Below the pieces are notes generated by a model that was not told the origin of the DNA, did no database searches, and saw only the letters and a program-made list of their open reading frames with translations. The position numbers and the translations under genes are program-made. 64,000 nt of DNA, taken from NCBI GenBank assembly GCA_045605385.1, contig JAZUPW010000012.1, positions 124,001 to 188,000 on the forward strand. The letters are read 5' to 3'. Source of the DNA: SIG607 sp045605385. GTDB taxonomy: Bacteria > Bacillota > Clostridia > Oscillospirales > Acutalibacteraceae. Below are positions 52,035-61,841 of this stretch, one piece after another; the first letter of the stretch is position 1, and each line of letters opens with the position of its first letter.

Positions 52035-53057
52035 ATGAAAAGATTTGCAGCATTATTTATTTGCATAATTTTGGTGGTAACTTGTTTGGCCGCCTGCGGT
52101 AAGGGCAAAAAGTATGACCGTGAAAATTTAATTTACGGCACAGGGGAGTTTGTTGAACTTTGCGATATTGAAAAGTTTGAGTTCAGCGCACAGGATGAAA
52201 ACTATACTAAGATTTTAAATGACATTATTAATTCTGATCTTTCCAATGCCGAAATTGCACAAAAAATTGAATCCGGAAAGGTTGAAGACGGTGATATTGC
52301 CAATATCAATTATGCCGGCAGTGTAGACGGTGTTGCTTTTACCGGCGGTACCGCTGAGAACCAAGATTTAACAATTGGCTCTGGCCAGTTTATTGAAGGC
52401 TTTGAAGAACAACTTATTGGTGTTGCTATTGGTGAAACCGTTACTATTACTGTTACTTTCCCCGACGGTTATAACGATTCTACCGATCTTGAAACAGGTA
52501 AGAATACAATTAAACTTGCTAATAAAGAAGCACAGTTCAAGGTTAAAATCAACAGTATAAAGAGACCGTACTCTGAGGTGAATGATGAGTTTGCCGTTGC
52601 AGCGGGTTATAAAGATGCGGCTGAATACAATGCAGAAACTGAGAAATCTGCCCTTGGAAATATGATTTACTCTTTTCTTTTAGAAAACTCTAAGGTTATT
52701 GATTATCCCGATGAAGACCAAGGAACTCCGTATTCTTATTTCAAAGATTATTACACAAGTTATGCGCAGCAGAACGGCGCTACTTTTGAAGATTTCTTAA
52801 AATATAATAACCTTACAGAAGAATCATTTAAGCAAACGTTGTTAAAAGAAGTTATTATTATGTATGCCGCCTTTGATACTTTAGGCCTTACTCTTGAAGA
52901 AGGCGCTGTGGATGCGAAAATTGAAGAACTTGCAACACAGTTCTCCGTAACAACAGAGGAAGTTACCAACCGTTACACAAGAGCATATATTGAATCGCAA
53001 TTAGTTACCGAGAAAGTTATGACAACTCTTTCAGAACGTGCTTCTTTAACAGAATAA
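52035..53057 (+). CDS. lipoprotein with trigger-factor-like FKBP peptidyl-prolyl isomerase domain
   Basis: 340 aa. The signal peptide ends in a lipobox (CLAACG, lipidated Cys21), so the protein should be anchored on the outer face of the membrane. An FKBP-type domain (about 82-182) contains GDIANINYAGSVDGVAFTGG, GSGQFIEGFEEQLIGV and VTFPDGYND, as in trigger factor. A helical C-terminal arm (about 190-335) resembles the trigger factor/SurA chaperone part. Likely an extracytoplasmic folding helper comparable in role to PrsA. The lgt gene in this window encodes the lipid-transfer enzyme it needs. Confidence 0.83.
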   Translation: MKRFAALFICIILVVTCLAACGKGKKYDRENLIYGTGEFVELCDIEKFEFSAQDENYTKILNDIINSDLSNAEIAQKIESGKVEDGDIANINYAGSVDGVAFTGGTAENQDLTIGSGQFIEGFEEQLIGVAIGETVTITVTFPDGYNDSTDLETGKNTIKLANKEAQFKVKINSIKRPYSEVNDEFAVAAGYKDAAEYNAETEKSALGNMIYSFLLENSKVIDYPDEDQGTPYSYFKDYYTSYAQQNGATFEDFLKYNNLTEESFKQTLLKEVIIMYAAFDTLGLTLEEGAVDAKIEELATQFSVTTEEVTNRYTRAYIESQLVTEKVMTTLSERASLTE

Positions 53058-53070
53058 TTCAAAATTAATA

Positions 53071-53106
53071 AAGACCTGTCGCGTTAATGTGACAGGTCTT
53101 ATTTTA
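53071..53106. terminator. terminator between PPIase lipoprotein and GH13 genes
   Basis: AAGACCTGTC/GACAGGTCTT stem with a 10-nt loop, flanked by ATTTTAT on one side and T-rich sequence on the other strand; it serves both convergent genes. Confidence 0.82.
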
Positions 53107-54957
53107 TATAACAAGCACAGAAAAACTTTCTGCCTTTATGGTTAGTAAATTTTCTATAGGTGACTCACCGAAAATCACTTTAGAATTTACAAATTCTTGC
53201 GGTATTTCGCAAACTGCATCATCGCACCAACGGTTTACGCCAACAAGAACGGTGTTGCTTTCGCTTTTGCGCATATAAACTATATGTCCCATATTTGCGT
53301 AAATCGGAACAAACTCACCGCTTACAAAGCATTCATTTTCAGTTCTTAATTTGCCAAGTTTTTTGTAAAACTCAAGTAAGTCGCAGTTTTCACTACCCCA
53401 AGGGTAGGTTTTGCGGCAAAACGGATCAGAATAACCTTGTGTACCTGCTTCGTCACCGTAATAAATCGAAGGTACACCCGGTAAAGTGTATTGCAAAACT
53501 GCAGCCATTTTTAAAAATCGAACTGCTTTTTCATATTCTTCACCGCTAATAAATTGTGATGCTTGCCAATTTCGGTCGGGATTGGTTGAAAAACTGTCAC
53601 TCAAGCGTGTAAGAATACGCGCTGTATCGTGCGTTCCTACGTGGTTCATTAACAGGTTTAACGCTTCTTTTGGATAGTTTTCGGTAATATCAAGAACCGT
53701 ATCAACCAAATCTCGTGAATTACCGCCCTTTAAATAGGCTATTATTGCTTCTGCAAAGGGATAATTCATAACCGAATCAAGTTGTTTTCCGCGTAAAAAA
53801 CGCCGCCTTCCGCCGTGGCTGAATTTATTGGTAGCATCTTCCCAGACTTCACCAAGCAAAAAGCCTTCGCTGTCTTCTGTTTTTATTGCTGTTCTTATGT
53901 TATCAAGAATACTATCGGGAAGTTCATCGGCAACGTCTAATCGCCAACCTTTAACTCCTTTTTTCATCCAATATCTGATAACACCGTTTTCACCCGTTAT
54001 GAAGTCGTTGAAATTTTTATCGGTTTCAATAGTTTCGGGTAGGGTAGTAATACCCCACCATGACTGATATTTATGCGGAAATTCTTGAAACTTAAACCAA
54101 GAATAGTATGGTGACTCGGTAGATTGGAAAGCACCGAGCAAAGGATATCTGCCGTATTTATTAAAATAAATGCTATCATCACCAGTATGTGAAAATACAC
54201 CGTCTAAAATAATATAAATTCCGTGTTCTTCGGCTTTTTTGCATAGACTTGTTAAATCTTCTTCGTTGCCTAAAAGACTGTCTATTTTTAAATAATCAGC
54301 CGTATTATAACGGTGATTGGAATGAGCCTCAAAAATAGGATTTAGATAAATAGCGGTTACGCCTAAATCTTTCAGGTAGTCAAGTTTACTTTCAATGCCT
54401 TTAAGATTGCCGCAAAAATAGTCGTTACCAAGATGTTTTATATCATTTGTTTGGGTATGTTCTGGTAAAGCATTCCAATTATTCTGAATGAATCTGTCGG
54501 AATAAGTTTGTACAGTTTCAGATGAATCCTTACAAAAACGGTCGGGAAAAATCTGATAAATAATTCCGCCTTTTAACCAATCGGGAGTTTTAAATTCATT
54601 GTCATATACTGTTAATTGCCACTTTTTTCCGTAAGTACTAACAGTTCCTAAAGAATGTTCCTGTTTTGTAACAAAAAATTCGCCGTGGGCGCTTGTATAA
54701 CGAAAATCATACCAGTATAAACCCTCGTTTAAAACAAGTTCGGTATCGTAAAAACGGTATTCATCAAGCCATTCTTTGGGGTTTAATTCAATTTCTTCCA
54801 TATTACCGTTTGCATCGTTTGTAATTCTTAAATATGCGTTATATACTGCAGCATCTTTATGTAAAAGTAACCGTAACCTCAGGTTTTCACCTGAAGCTAC
54901 GGCTCCGTATACCGATTTGTAAATTTTGTTACGAGAATCAAATGGGTAATACTGCAT
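53104..54957 (-). CDS. glycoside hydrolase family 13 alpha-glucosidase (neopullulanase/cyclomaltodextrinase type)
   Basis: 617 aa. An N-terminal carbohydrate-binding-type beta domain (about 1-115) precedes the (beta/alpha)8 barrel, as in neopullulanases. QIFPDRF opens the catalytic part. Nucleophile Asp341 (GWRLDVADE), acid/base Glu370 (LLGEVWEDA) and transition-state Asp444 (NHVGTHDT) are all present. There is no signal peptide, so it acts in the cytoplasm on maltodextrin or glycogen fragments. It starts 8 bases after the phosphorylase stop, forming one alpha-glucan breakdown operon. Confidence 0.9.
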   Translation of the reverse strand: MQYYPFDSRNKIYKSVYGAVASGENLRLRLLLHKDAAVYNAYLRITNDANGNMEEIELNPKEWLDEYRFYDTELVLNEGLYWYDFRYTSAHGEFFVTKQEHSLGTVSTYGKKWQLTVYDNEFKTPDWLKGGIIYQIFPDRFCKDSSETVQTYSDRFIQNNWNALPEHTQTNDIKHLGNDYFCGNLKGIESKLDYLKDLGVTAIYLNPIFEAHSNHRYNTADYLKIDSLLGNEEDLTSLCKKAEEHGIYIILDGVFSHTGDDSIYFNKYGRYPLLGAFQSTESPYYSWFKFQEFPHKYQSWWGITTLPETIETDKNFNDFITGENGVIRYWMKKGVKGWRLDVADELPDSILDNIRTAIKTEDSEGFLLGEVWEDATNKFSHGGRRRFLRGKQLDSVMNYPFAEAIIAYLKGGNSRDLVDTVLDITENYPKEALNLLMNHVGTHDTARILTRLSDSFSTNPDRNWQASQFISGEEYEKAVRFLKMAAVLQYTLPGVPSIYYGDEAGTQGYSDPFCRKTYPWGSENCDLLEFYKKLGKLRTENECFVSGEFVPIYANMGHIVYMRKSESNTVLVGVNRWCDDAVCEIPQEFVNSKVIFGESPIENLLTIKAESFSVLVI

Positions 54958-54965
54958 AGTAAATT

Positions 54966-57371
54966 CTATCCTAACGGTTTAATGTTCCAGATATCCTCTG
55001 CATAATCCTTAACAGAACGGTCGGCAGAAAAAATACCCGAAGAAGCAATGTTTACAAGGGATTTACGGTTCCATTCATCACGCTTGTTGGTATAAATATC
55101 ACTGGCAGTTTTCTGTGTTTTGCAATAATCGTTAAAGTCTGCCATTGCCATATACGAGTCAACTGTAGTGAAAGAACGGTAAAGTTCATCAAATGGTTGA
55201 CCGCCGATACCTCTTCTTATAAACTCAAGTGTATCATTTAGTTTTGTGTTATTGGCAAAATATTCTCTTGGGTTGTAACCTTTTTGTTTAAGGGCTAAAA
55301 CTTCAGGGGTGCGCATACCGAAAATAAAAATATTGTCGTCGCCAACCGCTTCGTGGATTTCTACGTTAGCACCGTCTTCGGTACCAATTGTCACAGCGCC
55401 GTTCATCATAAGCTTCATATTACCTGTACCGCTTGCTTCGGTAGATGCAAGTGAAATCTGTTCGCTTAATTCGGCGGCAGGAATCATAAGTTCGGCAAGA
55501 GTAACGCGGTAATCTTCAAGGAATAATACTTTAAGTTTATCGTTAACGGTTCTGTCGTTTTCAATTTCTTTTGCAAGGCGGCAAATCATATTAATAATCT
55601 GCTTTGCAAGTAAATAACCTGGGGCAGCCTTAGCGCCGAATATATAAGTTTTGGGAGTAAAATCGGCATTCGGGTTATTCTTTAAATATAAATAATCCGA
55701 AATAATATGCAAAGCATTAAGGTGCTGACGTTTATATTCGTGTAAACGTTTTACCTGCATATCAAACATTGAATCAGGGTCTAAGGTTATACTCATATTT
55801 TCTTTTAAATAATTTGAAAGTCTAACCTTATTGCCGTGTTTTATTTCATCAAGTTTCTTAAGAACGGTTTTGTCATCGGCAAACTTTAGTAAATCGCTTA
55901 ATTTAGAAGCATCACTTATAAAACCGTCGCCGATAAGTTCTTTAAGATAAGAAGTAAGAGCGGGGTTTGCCTGACAAAGCCAACGGCGGTGTGCAATACC
56001 GTTTGTAACGTTGGTGAACTTTTCGGGTGTTAAACGGTAGTAATCGTTGAAAAGGGAATCTTTAAGGATTTCACTGTGTAAACGGGAAACACCGTTAACC
56101 TTATGAGAAGCTGCAACACAAAGGTTTGCCATTCTAATAACGCCGCCTTGAATAATTGCCGTTCTTTCAACTTCTGCAGCATCGCCGGTCTGTTCATAAA
56201 TATGACGACGGAAGCGGTTATCAATTTCCTTAACGATCTGATAAATTCTCGGTAAACGATGACGGAACATATCTTCCTGCCAACATTCAAGTGCCTCAGC
56301 CATAACAGTATGGTTTGTATATGCAACTGTTTTCTGAAGAATGTCCCACGCTTTATCCCAACCGTAGCCGCATTCATCAAGGAAGAAACGCATAAGTTCG
56401 GGAATGGAAAGGGCAGGGTGCGTGTCGTTAATGTGAATAGCAACCTTTTCTGCAAGGTTATCAAGTGTATTATAGGTAGAAAGGTGGCGCTTCAAAATAT
56501 CTTGAATTGAAGCGGAAACCAGGAAATACTGCTGACGTAATCTTAATGATTTGCCTTCGGCGTGGTTATCTTCAGGATATAAAACCTTACTGATAACTTC
56601 ACTCATTGCCTTTTGTTCCATTGCTCTTACGTAATCACCTTGATTGAAAGCAGTCATATTAATTTCCTGACTTTCGGCGCTCCAGAGTCGAAGTGTGTTA
56701 ACAGTTTTTCCGTCTTTTCCTGCTACCATAAGGTCGTAAGGCATAGCGTGTACTGTGTTGTAATCGGTGTAATCAATGTGATGGTAAGGACCGTCCCACC
56801 ATTCATTAACTTTTCCGTCAAAGTATACGTCAACTGCAGAAGCAGGACGGGGTTCTAACCAAACACTGCCGCCCGGTAACCAGAAATCTGGCATTTCAGT
56901 TTGCCAACCTTCAACGATTTTCTGGCGGAAAATACCGTATTCATATCTAATACAATAACCCATAGCAGGGTAACCGCAACTTGAAAGTGAATCTAAAAAA
57001 CATGCAGCAAGTCTGCCAAGACCGCCGTTACCAAGACCCGCATCGGGTTCTAATTCGTAAAGTTTATCAATTTTTACTTTATATTTTGAAAGCGCTTTTG
57101 TGAAGTTATCGGTTAAATCAAGATTAAAAAGGGTGTTTTTAAAAGAGCGGCCCATTAAAAACTCCATACTTAAATAATAAACAGATTTAGCCTCGTTCTT
57201 TTCGGTTTCTTCAACAAACTTTGTACGTCTTTCGTTCATAATATCTAAAAGAACTAAAGCCGATGCCTTGTAAAACAATTCATCAGATGCTTTTTCGGGT
57301 GTTACACCGAAGTTATGAGACAACTTCTTTTCAATCATTTCAGCTAAAGCCGAAGGAGTATATTTTGCCAT
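54966..57371 (-). CDS. glgP: glycogen/maltodextrin phosphorylase
   Basis: Phosphorolyses alpha-1,4-glucan to glucose-1-phosphate with PLP. 801 aa. YLSMEFLMGR, ELEPDAGLGNGGLGRLAACF, HINDTHPAL and MQVKRLHEYKRQ are typical. The PLP lysine is Lys653 in EASGTGNMKLMMNG. It pairs with the GH13 enzyme just downstream: one trims branches or frees oligomers and the other releases phosphorylated glucose. GGAG site upstream; promoter at 57446-57474. Confidence 0.95.
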   Translation of the reverse strand: MAKYTPSALAEMIEKKLSHNFGVTPEKASDELFYKASALVLLDIMNERRTKFVEETEKNEAKSVYYLSMEFLMGRSFKNTLFNLDLTDNFTKALSKYKVKIDKLYELEPDAGLGNGGLGRLAACFLDSLSSCGYPAMGYCIRYEYGIFRQKIVEGWQTEMPDFWLPGGSVWLEPRPASAVDVYFDGKVNEWWDGPYHHIDYTDYNTVHAMPYDLMVAGKDGKTVNTLRLWSAESQEINMTAFNQGDYVRAMEQKAMSEVISKVLYPEDNHAEGKSLRLRQQYFLVSASIQDILKRHLSTYNTLDNLAEKVAIHINDTHPALSIPELMRFFLDECGYGWDKAWDILQKTVAYTNHTVMAEALECWQEDMFRHRLPRIYQIVKEIDNRFRRHIYEQTGDAAEVERTAIIQGGVIRMANLCVAASHKVNGVSRLHSEILKDSLFNDYYRLTPEKFTNVTNGIAHRRWLCQANPALTSYLKELIGDGFISDASKLSDLLKFADDKTVLKKLDEIKHGNKVRLSNYLKENMSITLDPDSMFDMQVKRLHEYKRQHLNALHIISDYLYLKNNPNADFTPKTYIFGAKAAPGYLLAKQIINMICRLAKEIENDRTVNDKLKVLFLEDYRVTLAELMIPAAELSEQISLASTEASGTGNMKLMMNGAVTIGTEDGANVEIHEAVGDDNIFIFGMRTPEVLALKQKGYNPREYFANNTKLNDTLEFIRRGIGGQPFDELYRSFTTVDSYMAMADFNDYCKTQKTASDIYTNKRDEWNRKSLVNIASSGIFSADRSVKDYAEDIWNIKPLG

Positions 57372-57445
57372 TTAACATTCTCCGTTTCAAAATATATTTT
57401 ATGTTTAGTATTACCAAATTTTTAAGTAAAATTACTCTTAGTATT

Positions 57446-57474
57446 ATTTTAATAGATTTTGATTAAAAAATCAA
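57446..57474 (-). promoter_or_regulatory. minus-strand promoter for glgP operon
   Basis: On the minus strand: TTGATT (57474-57469), 17-bp spacer, TAAAAT (57451-57446), about 75 bases before the ATG. Confidence 0.45.
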
Positions 57475-57536
57475 TAGTATTATTAAAAGTTATTTTAAAA
57501 TAATTAATAATATTACACAAAATATTTTAAATATAA

Positions 57537-57587
57537 AGAAAAAACACACCAATTTTACAGCATATTGCACAAAAAACGGTGTGTTTT
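57537..57587 (-). terminator. terminator after cardiolipin synthase
   Basis: On the minus strand AAAACACACC pairs with GGTGTGTTTT across a 27-nt loop, then TTTTTC follows. The large loop makes it less certain than the others. Confidence 0.6.
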
Positions 57588-57597
57588 AAAATATAAC

Positions 57598-59124
57598 TTA
57601 CATTAAGGGTGAGAATAAATGTAAAAACCATTCCTTTGATTTTCTGAAGATTCCGCGTTTATTCCATTCAATAGCCTTAATTTCGTAACTTTCGTCACAA
57701 ATTTTATTAAAGTGCGCTTTCATTTCGGCAATGGTTTCACTGTTAGTAAACCAAACACCGCATTCAAAATGAAATACAAAACTTCTGTAGTCCATATTAA
57801 CTGAACCTGAAGTGGCAAGCATATCATCGCAGATAAATAGTTTAGAATGCATAAAACCCGGTTTGTACTCAAAAATTCTTACGCCGGCATCAAGTAATTC
57901 GGCATAATGGAACTGCGAAGCCGGATGCACGTAATTTTTATCGGGAATAAACGGTGTACATATTTTCACATCAATTCCGCTTCTGGCAGCCATAACAAGA
58001 GCCGCTGTCATATTGTTGTCTAAAATTAAATAGGGTGTAGCAATATAAACGTAACGGTGAGCAGTATTAAGAATTTGCATATAAAGTCCCTGTGCGGTGT
58101 GGTTGGTATTCATGGGACCGTCGCAATATGGGAAAACGTAACTCTCGTTATCTTCTTTTTGGCTAAGTAAATAATATTCAAGTTTAAGCTGTTCGTTTGT
58201 TATATATTCCCACATAATAGCAAACATAGCAACAAAACTGTCGGTAGCCTTACCTTTTATTAAAACTGCGTTATCCATCCAATAACCGAAACGTTTTTCA
58301 GCATTAATATATTCATCGCCAATGTTTATGCCGCCCGTAAAGGAAACGTTGCCGTCAATTACAACAAGTTTTCTGTGGTTGCGGTTATTCATAAACATAT
58401 TAAAAGGCGGTTTAATGGGATTAAATGCAGCAATAGAAATTCCGTGCTTTTTCAATTTTGAAATAAAGCGCTTATTTTGGCGCTTCATAGAACCGAAGTC
58501 ATCAAAAATTATTTTAATTTCAACGCCTTCTGACGCTTTTTTTAACAGAATTTCTTCAACGCCTTCCCACATTTTACCTTCGGCAATAATAAAAAACTCT
58601 ATAAAAATATATTTTTTAGCCTTTTGCAACTCTTCTAAAAACCTTGGATAAAATACTTCACCGGGAGAAAGGTATTCAACGTTTGTGTTGCTGTAAACGG
58701 GGAATCCGGAATCATTAGTTAAAAACTGAGTGTGTCTTGAAAGAACGTTGCTTTCGTATGTAATCATTTCTTTCACAGCACTGTCTTCTTTTAAAGAGGG
58801 AATGAAGTGAGCCTCACAACGCGCCATTTTTTTCTTCTGATGCGGCAGAGTGCGTTGTCCGCCCCAAAGTAAATATACAAGAATGCCAAACACAGGCAAA
58901 GCAAGAATGAACACTATCCAGGCTATTTTATAACTTGGGTTACCTTTTTTGTTTACAATGTAGATTACGGTGGCTACACCAAGAAACTCAAAAGCGCTGT
59001 ACAACCATAAAAAGTCTTTTTGCAGTAAGCCTGTTGTGAAAACTATAAAAAGAATTTGTATAATAATCATTAAAACCGTAATAATTACACGCCATGGCAG
59101 TTTGAAACGTTTGTTTTTAGGCAT
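57598..59124 (-). CDS. cls: cardiolipin synthase
   Basis: 508-aa membrane enzyme that joins two phosphatidylglycerols into cardiolipin. Two N-terminal membrane helices (about 12-32 and 66-88) precede two PLD domains with complete HKD motifs: H250/K252/D257 (NHRKLVVIDG) and H426/K428/D433 (MHSKLFICDD). It lies alone between its own extended -10 promoter and a terminator. AGAGGTGA precedes the ATG. Confidence 0.95.
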   Translation of the reverse strand: MPKNKRFKLPWRVIITVLMIIIQILFIVFTTGLLQKDFLWLYSAFEFLGVATVIYIVNKKGNPSYKIAWIVFILALPVFGILVYLLWGGQRTLPHQKKKMARCEAHFIPSLKEDSAVKEMITYESNVLSRHTQFLTNDSGFPVYSNTNVEYLSPGEVFYPRFLEELQKAKKYIFIEFFIIAEGKMWEGVEEILLKKASEGVEIKIIFDDFGSMKRQNKRFISKLKKHGISIAAFNPIKPPFNMFMNNRNHRKLVVIDGNVSFTGGINIGDEYINAEKRFGYWMDNAVLIKGKATDSFVAMFAIMWEYITNEQLKLEYYLLSQKEDNESYVFPYCDGPMNTNHTAQGLYMQILNTAHRYVYIATPYLILDNNMTAALVMAARSGIDVKICTPFIPDKNYVHPASQFHYAELLDAGVRIFEYKPGFMHSKLFICDDMLATSGSVNMDYRSFVFHFECGVWFTNSETIAEMKAHFNKICDESYEIKAIEWNKRGIFRKSKEWFLHLFSPLM

Positions 59125-59158
59125 ATCTTCACCTCTTTCTGTAAAATTCTTAAATAAT

Positions 59159-59167
59159 ATTATATCA
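59159..59167 (-). promoter_or_regulatory. extended -10 promoter for cls
   Basis: TGATATAAT on the minus strand; no good -35 at the expected distance. Confidence 0.45.
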
Positions 59168-59244
59168 CAATATTTAACAAAATAAAGTTTTATTGTAAAT
59201 TTTTTTAGTTTTTTAATTTTTTTGTAGAGTCTTTTGAATGTTTG

Positions 59245-59253
59245 TGTTATACT
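59245..59253 (+). promoter_or_regulatory. extended -10 promoter for the M16 peptidase operon
   Basis: TGTTATACT, 29 bases before the ATG at 59282; the -35 is poor. Confidence 0.4.
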
Positions 59254-59281
59254 ATACTTAATTTTAAACGGAGGAATTTTT

Positions 59282-60550
59282 ATGCAACAAATTTTTAATG
59301 TTTCAAACGGTGTTGATGTGTCTTTTATTGAGAATAAAAGGTTTCCAACAACATTGGTTTCTTTTAATTTTTATTTACCAATTTGCAAAGAAAACGTCTC
59401 GGCGCTGTCTTTACTTTCTTCTATTCTCGTTACTTGTTCGGAAGAATACAGCGATTTCAGATTGCTTAATTTGGAATTAAGCCGACTATACGGAGCCGAT
59501 ATTTCAACAAACACAACTAAAGTAGGCGATAACCTTTGTGTTTCGTTTAAGGTATCAACAATTAAAGATGCATTTGCTTTTGAAGGTGATACTCCTGTTG
59601 CTGATGCCGTAAACTTGTTACTGAAACTCATTTTTGAGCCTAAAGTTAAAAACGGTGAGTTTTGCGAAACTGACATTAAACGAGAAAAAAGAATACTTAT
59701 TGAAAATATAAACGGTGAACTTAATGAAAAACGTTTATATGCCCATAAGCGTTTAATTGAAGAAATGTTTGAAGATTCTCCTTTTGCACTTTACAGATTG
59801 GGTAATGTTGAAGATATAAGCAAATTAGACGGAAAAACACTTTATAAATTCTGGCAGAACCTTTTAGCCACCGCAAAAGTTAAAATTAATATTATAAGCG
59901 AAAAAATGCCAAACGGCATTTTAGAAAATATTAATAAACGTTTTGCCGGAATTAATAGGGATAACTTGGTAGATTGCAATATTACAGTACCGCCTGCTTT
60001 AAGAAGTGAAGTAAAATACGTAACAGAACGCCTTGATATTGCGCAGGGTAAACTTGTTATTGGCTTTAACGGACCTTTCGGCAACGATGATGACACCATA
60101 AACGCTATGGTAATGGCTGATGTTTTCGGAGGCGGTCCTTATTCGCGATTGTTTACTAACGTAAGAGAAAAGCAAAGCCTTTGTTATTACTGTTCTTGCC
60201 GTATTAACAGAACAAAAGGTTACCTTATGGTTGATTCTGGCGTTGAAACTGCAAACGTAGAAAAGGCTATAAAAGAAATTCTTAATCAACTTGAAATTGT
60301 TAAGAACGGAGATTTTGACGATTACGAATTTACTGCATCTAAAAAAGGTCTTTGTGATTCGCTTATTTCTGCAAATGACAGCCTTGGGGGAATTGATGCC
60401 TGGTACCGTTTAAGAGGTTTACAGACAAATGTTTATTCACCCGATGAATTGGCGCAAAAAATAAACAACATTACCAAAGAAGATGTTGTAAATGCTGCAA
60501 AACAGGTATCACTTAATACAGTATATATGCTGTTGCCAAAGGAGGAATAA
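59282..60550 (+). CDS. M16-family protein without the zinc motif (YfmF/YmfF type)
   Basis: 422 aa with the M16 peptidase fold (IYQFAK-type strands; the C-terminal segment DDTINAMVMADVFGGGPYSRLFTNVREKQSLCYY is typical in parts) but no HxxEH at the expected N-terminal place, so it should be the non-catalytic half. NCBI family naming links YfmF/YfmH to 5-aminopentanol modification of elongation factor P in Bacillota. The start at 59282 has GGAGGA 6 bases upstream; an earlier in-frame start at 59234 falls in the promoter. The active partner follows after 2 bases. Confidence 0.85.
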   Translation: MQQIFNVSNGVDVSFIENKRFPTTLVSFNFYLPICKENVSALSLLSSILVTCSEEYSDFRLLNLELSRLYGADISTNTTKVGDNLCVSFKVSTIKDAFAFEGDTPVADAVNLLLKLIFEPKVKNGEFCETDIKREKRILIENINGELNEKRLYAHKRLIEEMFEDSPFALYRLGNVEDISKLDGKTLYKFWQNLLATAKVKINIISEKMPNGILENINKRFAGINRDNLVDCNITVPPALRSEVKYVTERLDIAQGKLVIGFNGPFGNDDDTINAMVMADVFGGGPYSRLFTNVREKQSLCYYCSCRINRTKGYLMVDSGVETANVEKAIKEILNQLEIVKNGDFDDYEFTASKKGLCDSLISANDSLGGIDAWYRLRGLQTNVYSPDELAQKINNITKEDVVNAAKQVSLNTVYMLLPKEE

Positions 60551-60552
60551 TA

Positions 60553-61824
60553 ATGCTTAAAGAATGTATTAACAGTAAAATTGGCGAAAGTTATATAAAA
60601 GTCGTGTTAGATTGCGGATTACAGATATATGTTTGCGAAAAAAAGGATTATAATTCTTCCTACGCGCTTTTTGGAACAAAATACGGTTCAATAGATACAA
60701 AGTTTTCTCTTGACGGCGAAAATTTTACCGAGGTGCCCGAGGGTATTGCGCATTTTCTTGAACACAAACTTTTCGAAAGCGAAGACGGTGATGCTTTTTC
60801 AAGATTTGCCAAAACAGGCGCTTCGGCAAATGCATTTACTTCTTTTGACCGTACCTGCTATTTGTTTTCTTGCGGTGATAAAGTATATGAAAATTTAGAA
60901 ATTTTATTAGACTTTGTTCAGCATCCTTATTTTACAGAAAAGACAGTTAATAAGGAACAGGGTATTATTTCGCAGGAAATTCGTATGTATGATGACAGCC
61001 CTAACTGGTGTGTTTTCTTTAATCTTTTAAAAGCGTTATATGTTAAACACCCTGTTAGAATTGATATAGCGGGAACAGTTGACAGTATTTCACAAATTAC
61101 CGCAGAACTGCTATATGATTGCTATAATACGTTTTATGATTTATCTAATATGTTTATTTGTATTGCAGGAAACGTTGATGCGGATAAAGTATTTGATATT
61201 GTTGATAAGAATCTTATTAATGTTAGAAACAACAAAATTACAAGAGCAAAATTCAATGAACCTTTAGAAATATCTTCCACTTACGTTGAAAACCGTTTGG
61301 AAGTTGCAATGCCCTTGTTTTCAATGGGTTACAAATTAGATGCCGATTATATCAATGCATCTCTTTATAATAAAATTGCAATGAACGTAGCGTTAGAAGT
61401 GCTTTCGGGAGATTGTTCAATACTTTCAAAAAATCTTACTGAAAATGAATTAATAAACGACACTTTTGAATCGGAACTGTTTATCGGTAATGGCTACGGT
61501 GCGGTAATTTTTTCGGGCGAGTCAAACGATATTCAAAGTGTTAAACAAAATATTCAAAATGAAATCAATAGCATTACACAAAACGGTTTTGACATAGAAA
61601 TTCTTAATGCTGTTAAAAGATCTATGTACGGCGATGCAATACGCCGTTTCGGAAGCACCGAAGCAATTGCTATGCAACTTGTTGAATGTGCTATGAATAA
61701 TGATAATCTTTTTGAAGAACTTGAAATTATTAAAAAAATAAGTTATGATGATGTTATTAACAGTTTAAAAATGTTAAAAGAAGAACTGTGCGCGCTTTCG
61801 GTTGTTCTTCCTGTAATTAAGTGA
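60553..61824 (+). CDS. M16 zinc peptidase (YfmH/YmfH type), catalytic partner
   Basis: 423 aa. The inverted zinc motif HFLEH (H67, E70, H71) is present in GIAHFLEHKLFE, with the downstream Glu in the QGIISQEIRMYDD region. The second half repeats the M16 fold without a metal site. It forms a pair with the zinc-less gene upstream, as in two-subunit M16 peptidases. A link to EF-P modification is known from family work; efp is not in the window. GGAGGA precedes the ATG. Confidence 0.87.
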   Translation: MLKECINSKIGESYIKVVLDCGLQIYVCEKKDYNSSYALFGTKYGSIDTKFSLDGENFTEVPEGIAHFLEHKLFESEDGDAFSRFAKTGASANAFTSFDRTCYLFSCGDKVYENLEILLDFVQHPYFTEKTVNKEQGIISQEIRMYDDSPNWCVFFNLLKALYVKHPVRIDIAGTVDSISQITAELLYDCYNTFYDLSNMFICIAGNVDADKVFDIVDKNLINVRNNKITRAKFNEPLEISSTYVENRLEVAMPLFSMGYKLDADYINASLYNKIAMNVALEVLSGDCSILSKNLTENELINDTFESELFIGNGYGAVIFSGESNDIQSVKQNIQNEINSITQNGFDIEILNAVKRSMYGDAIRRFGSTEAIAMQLVECAMNNDNLFEELEIIKKISYDDVINSLKMLKEELCALSVVLPVIK

Positions 61825-61841
61825 TTTAAGGAGTTTTTAAT

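Noticed and set aside
57372..57597. Small gene in the AT-rich gap between glgP and cls
   Set aside because: No frame with a ribosome site; the gap holds the glgP promoter and a terminator for cls.
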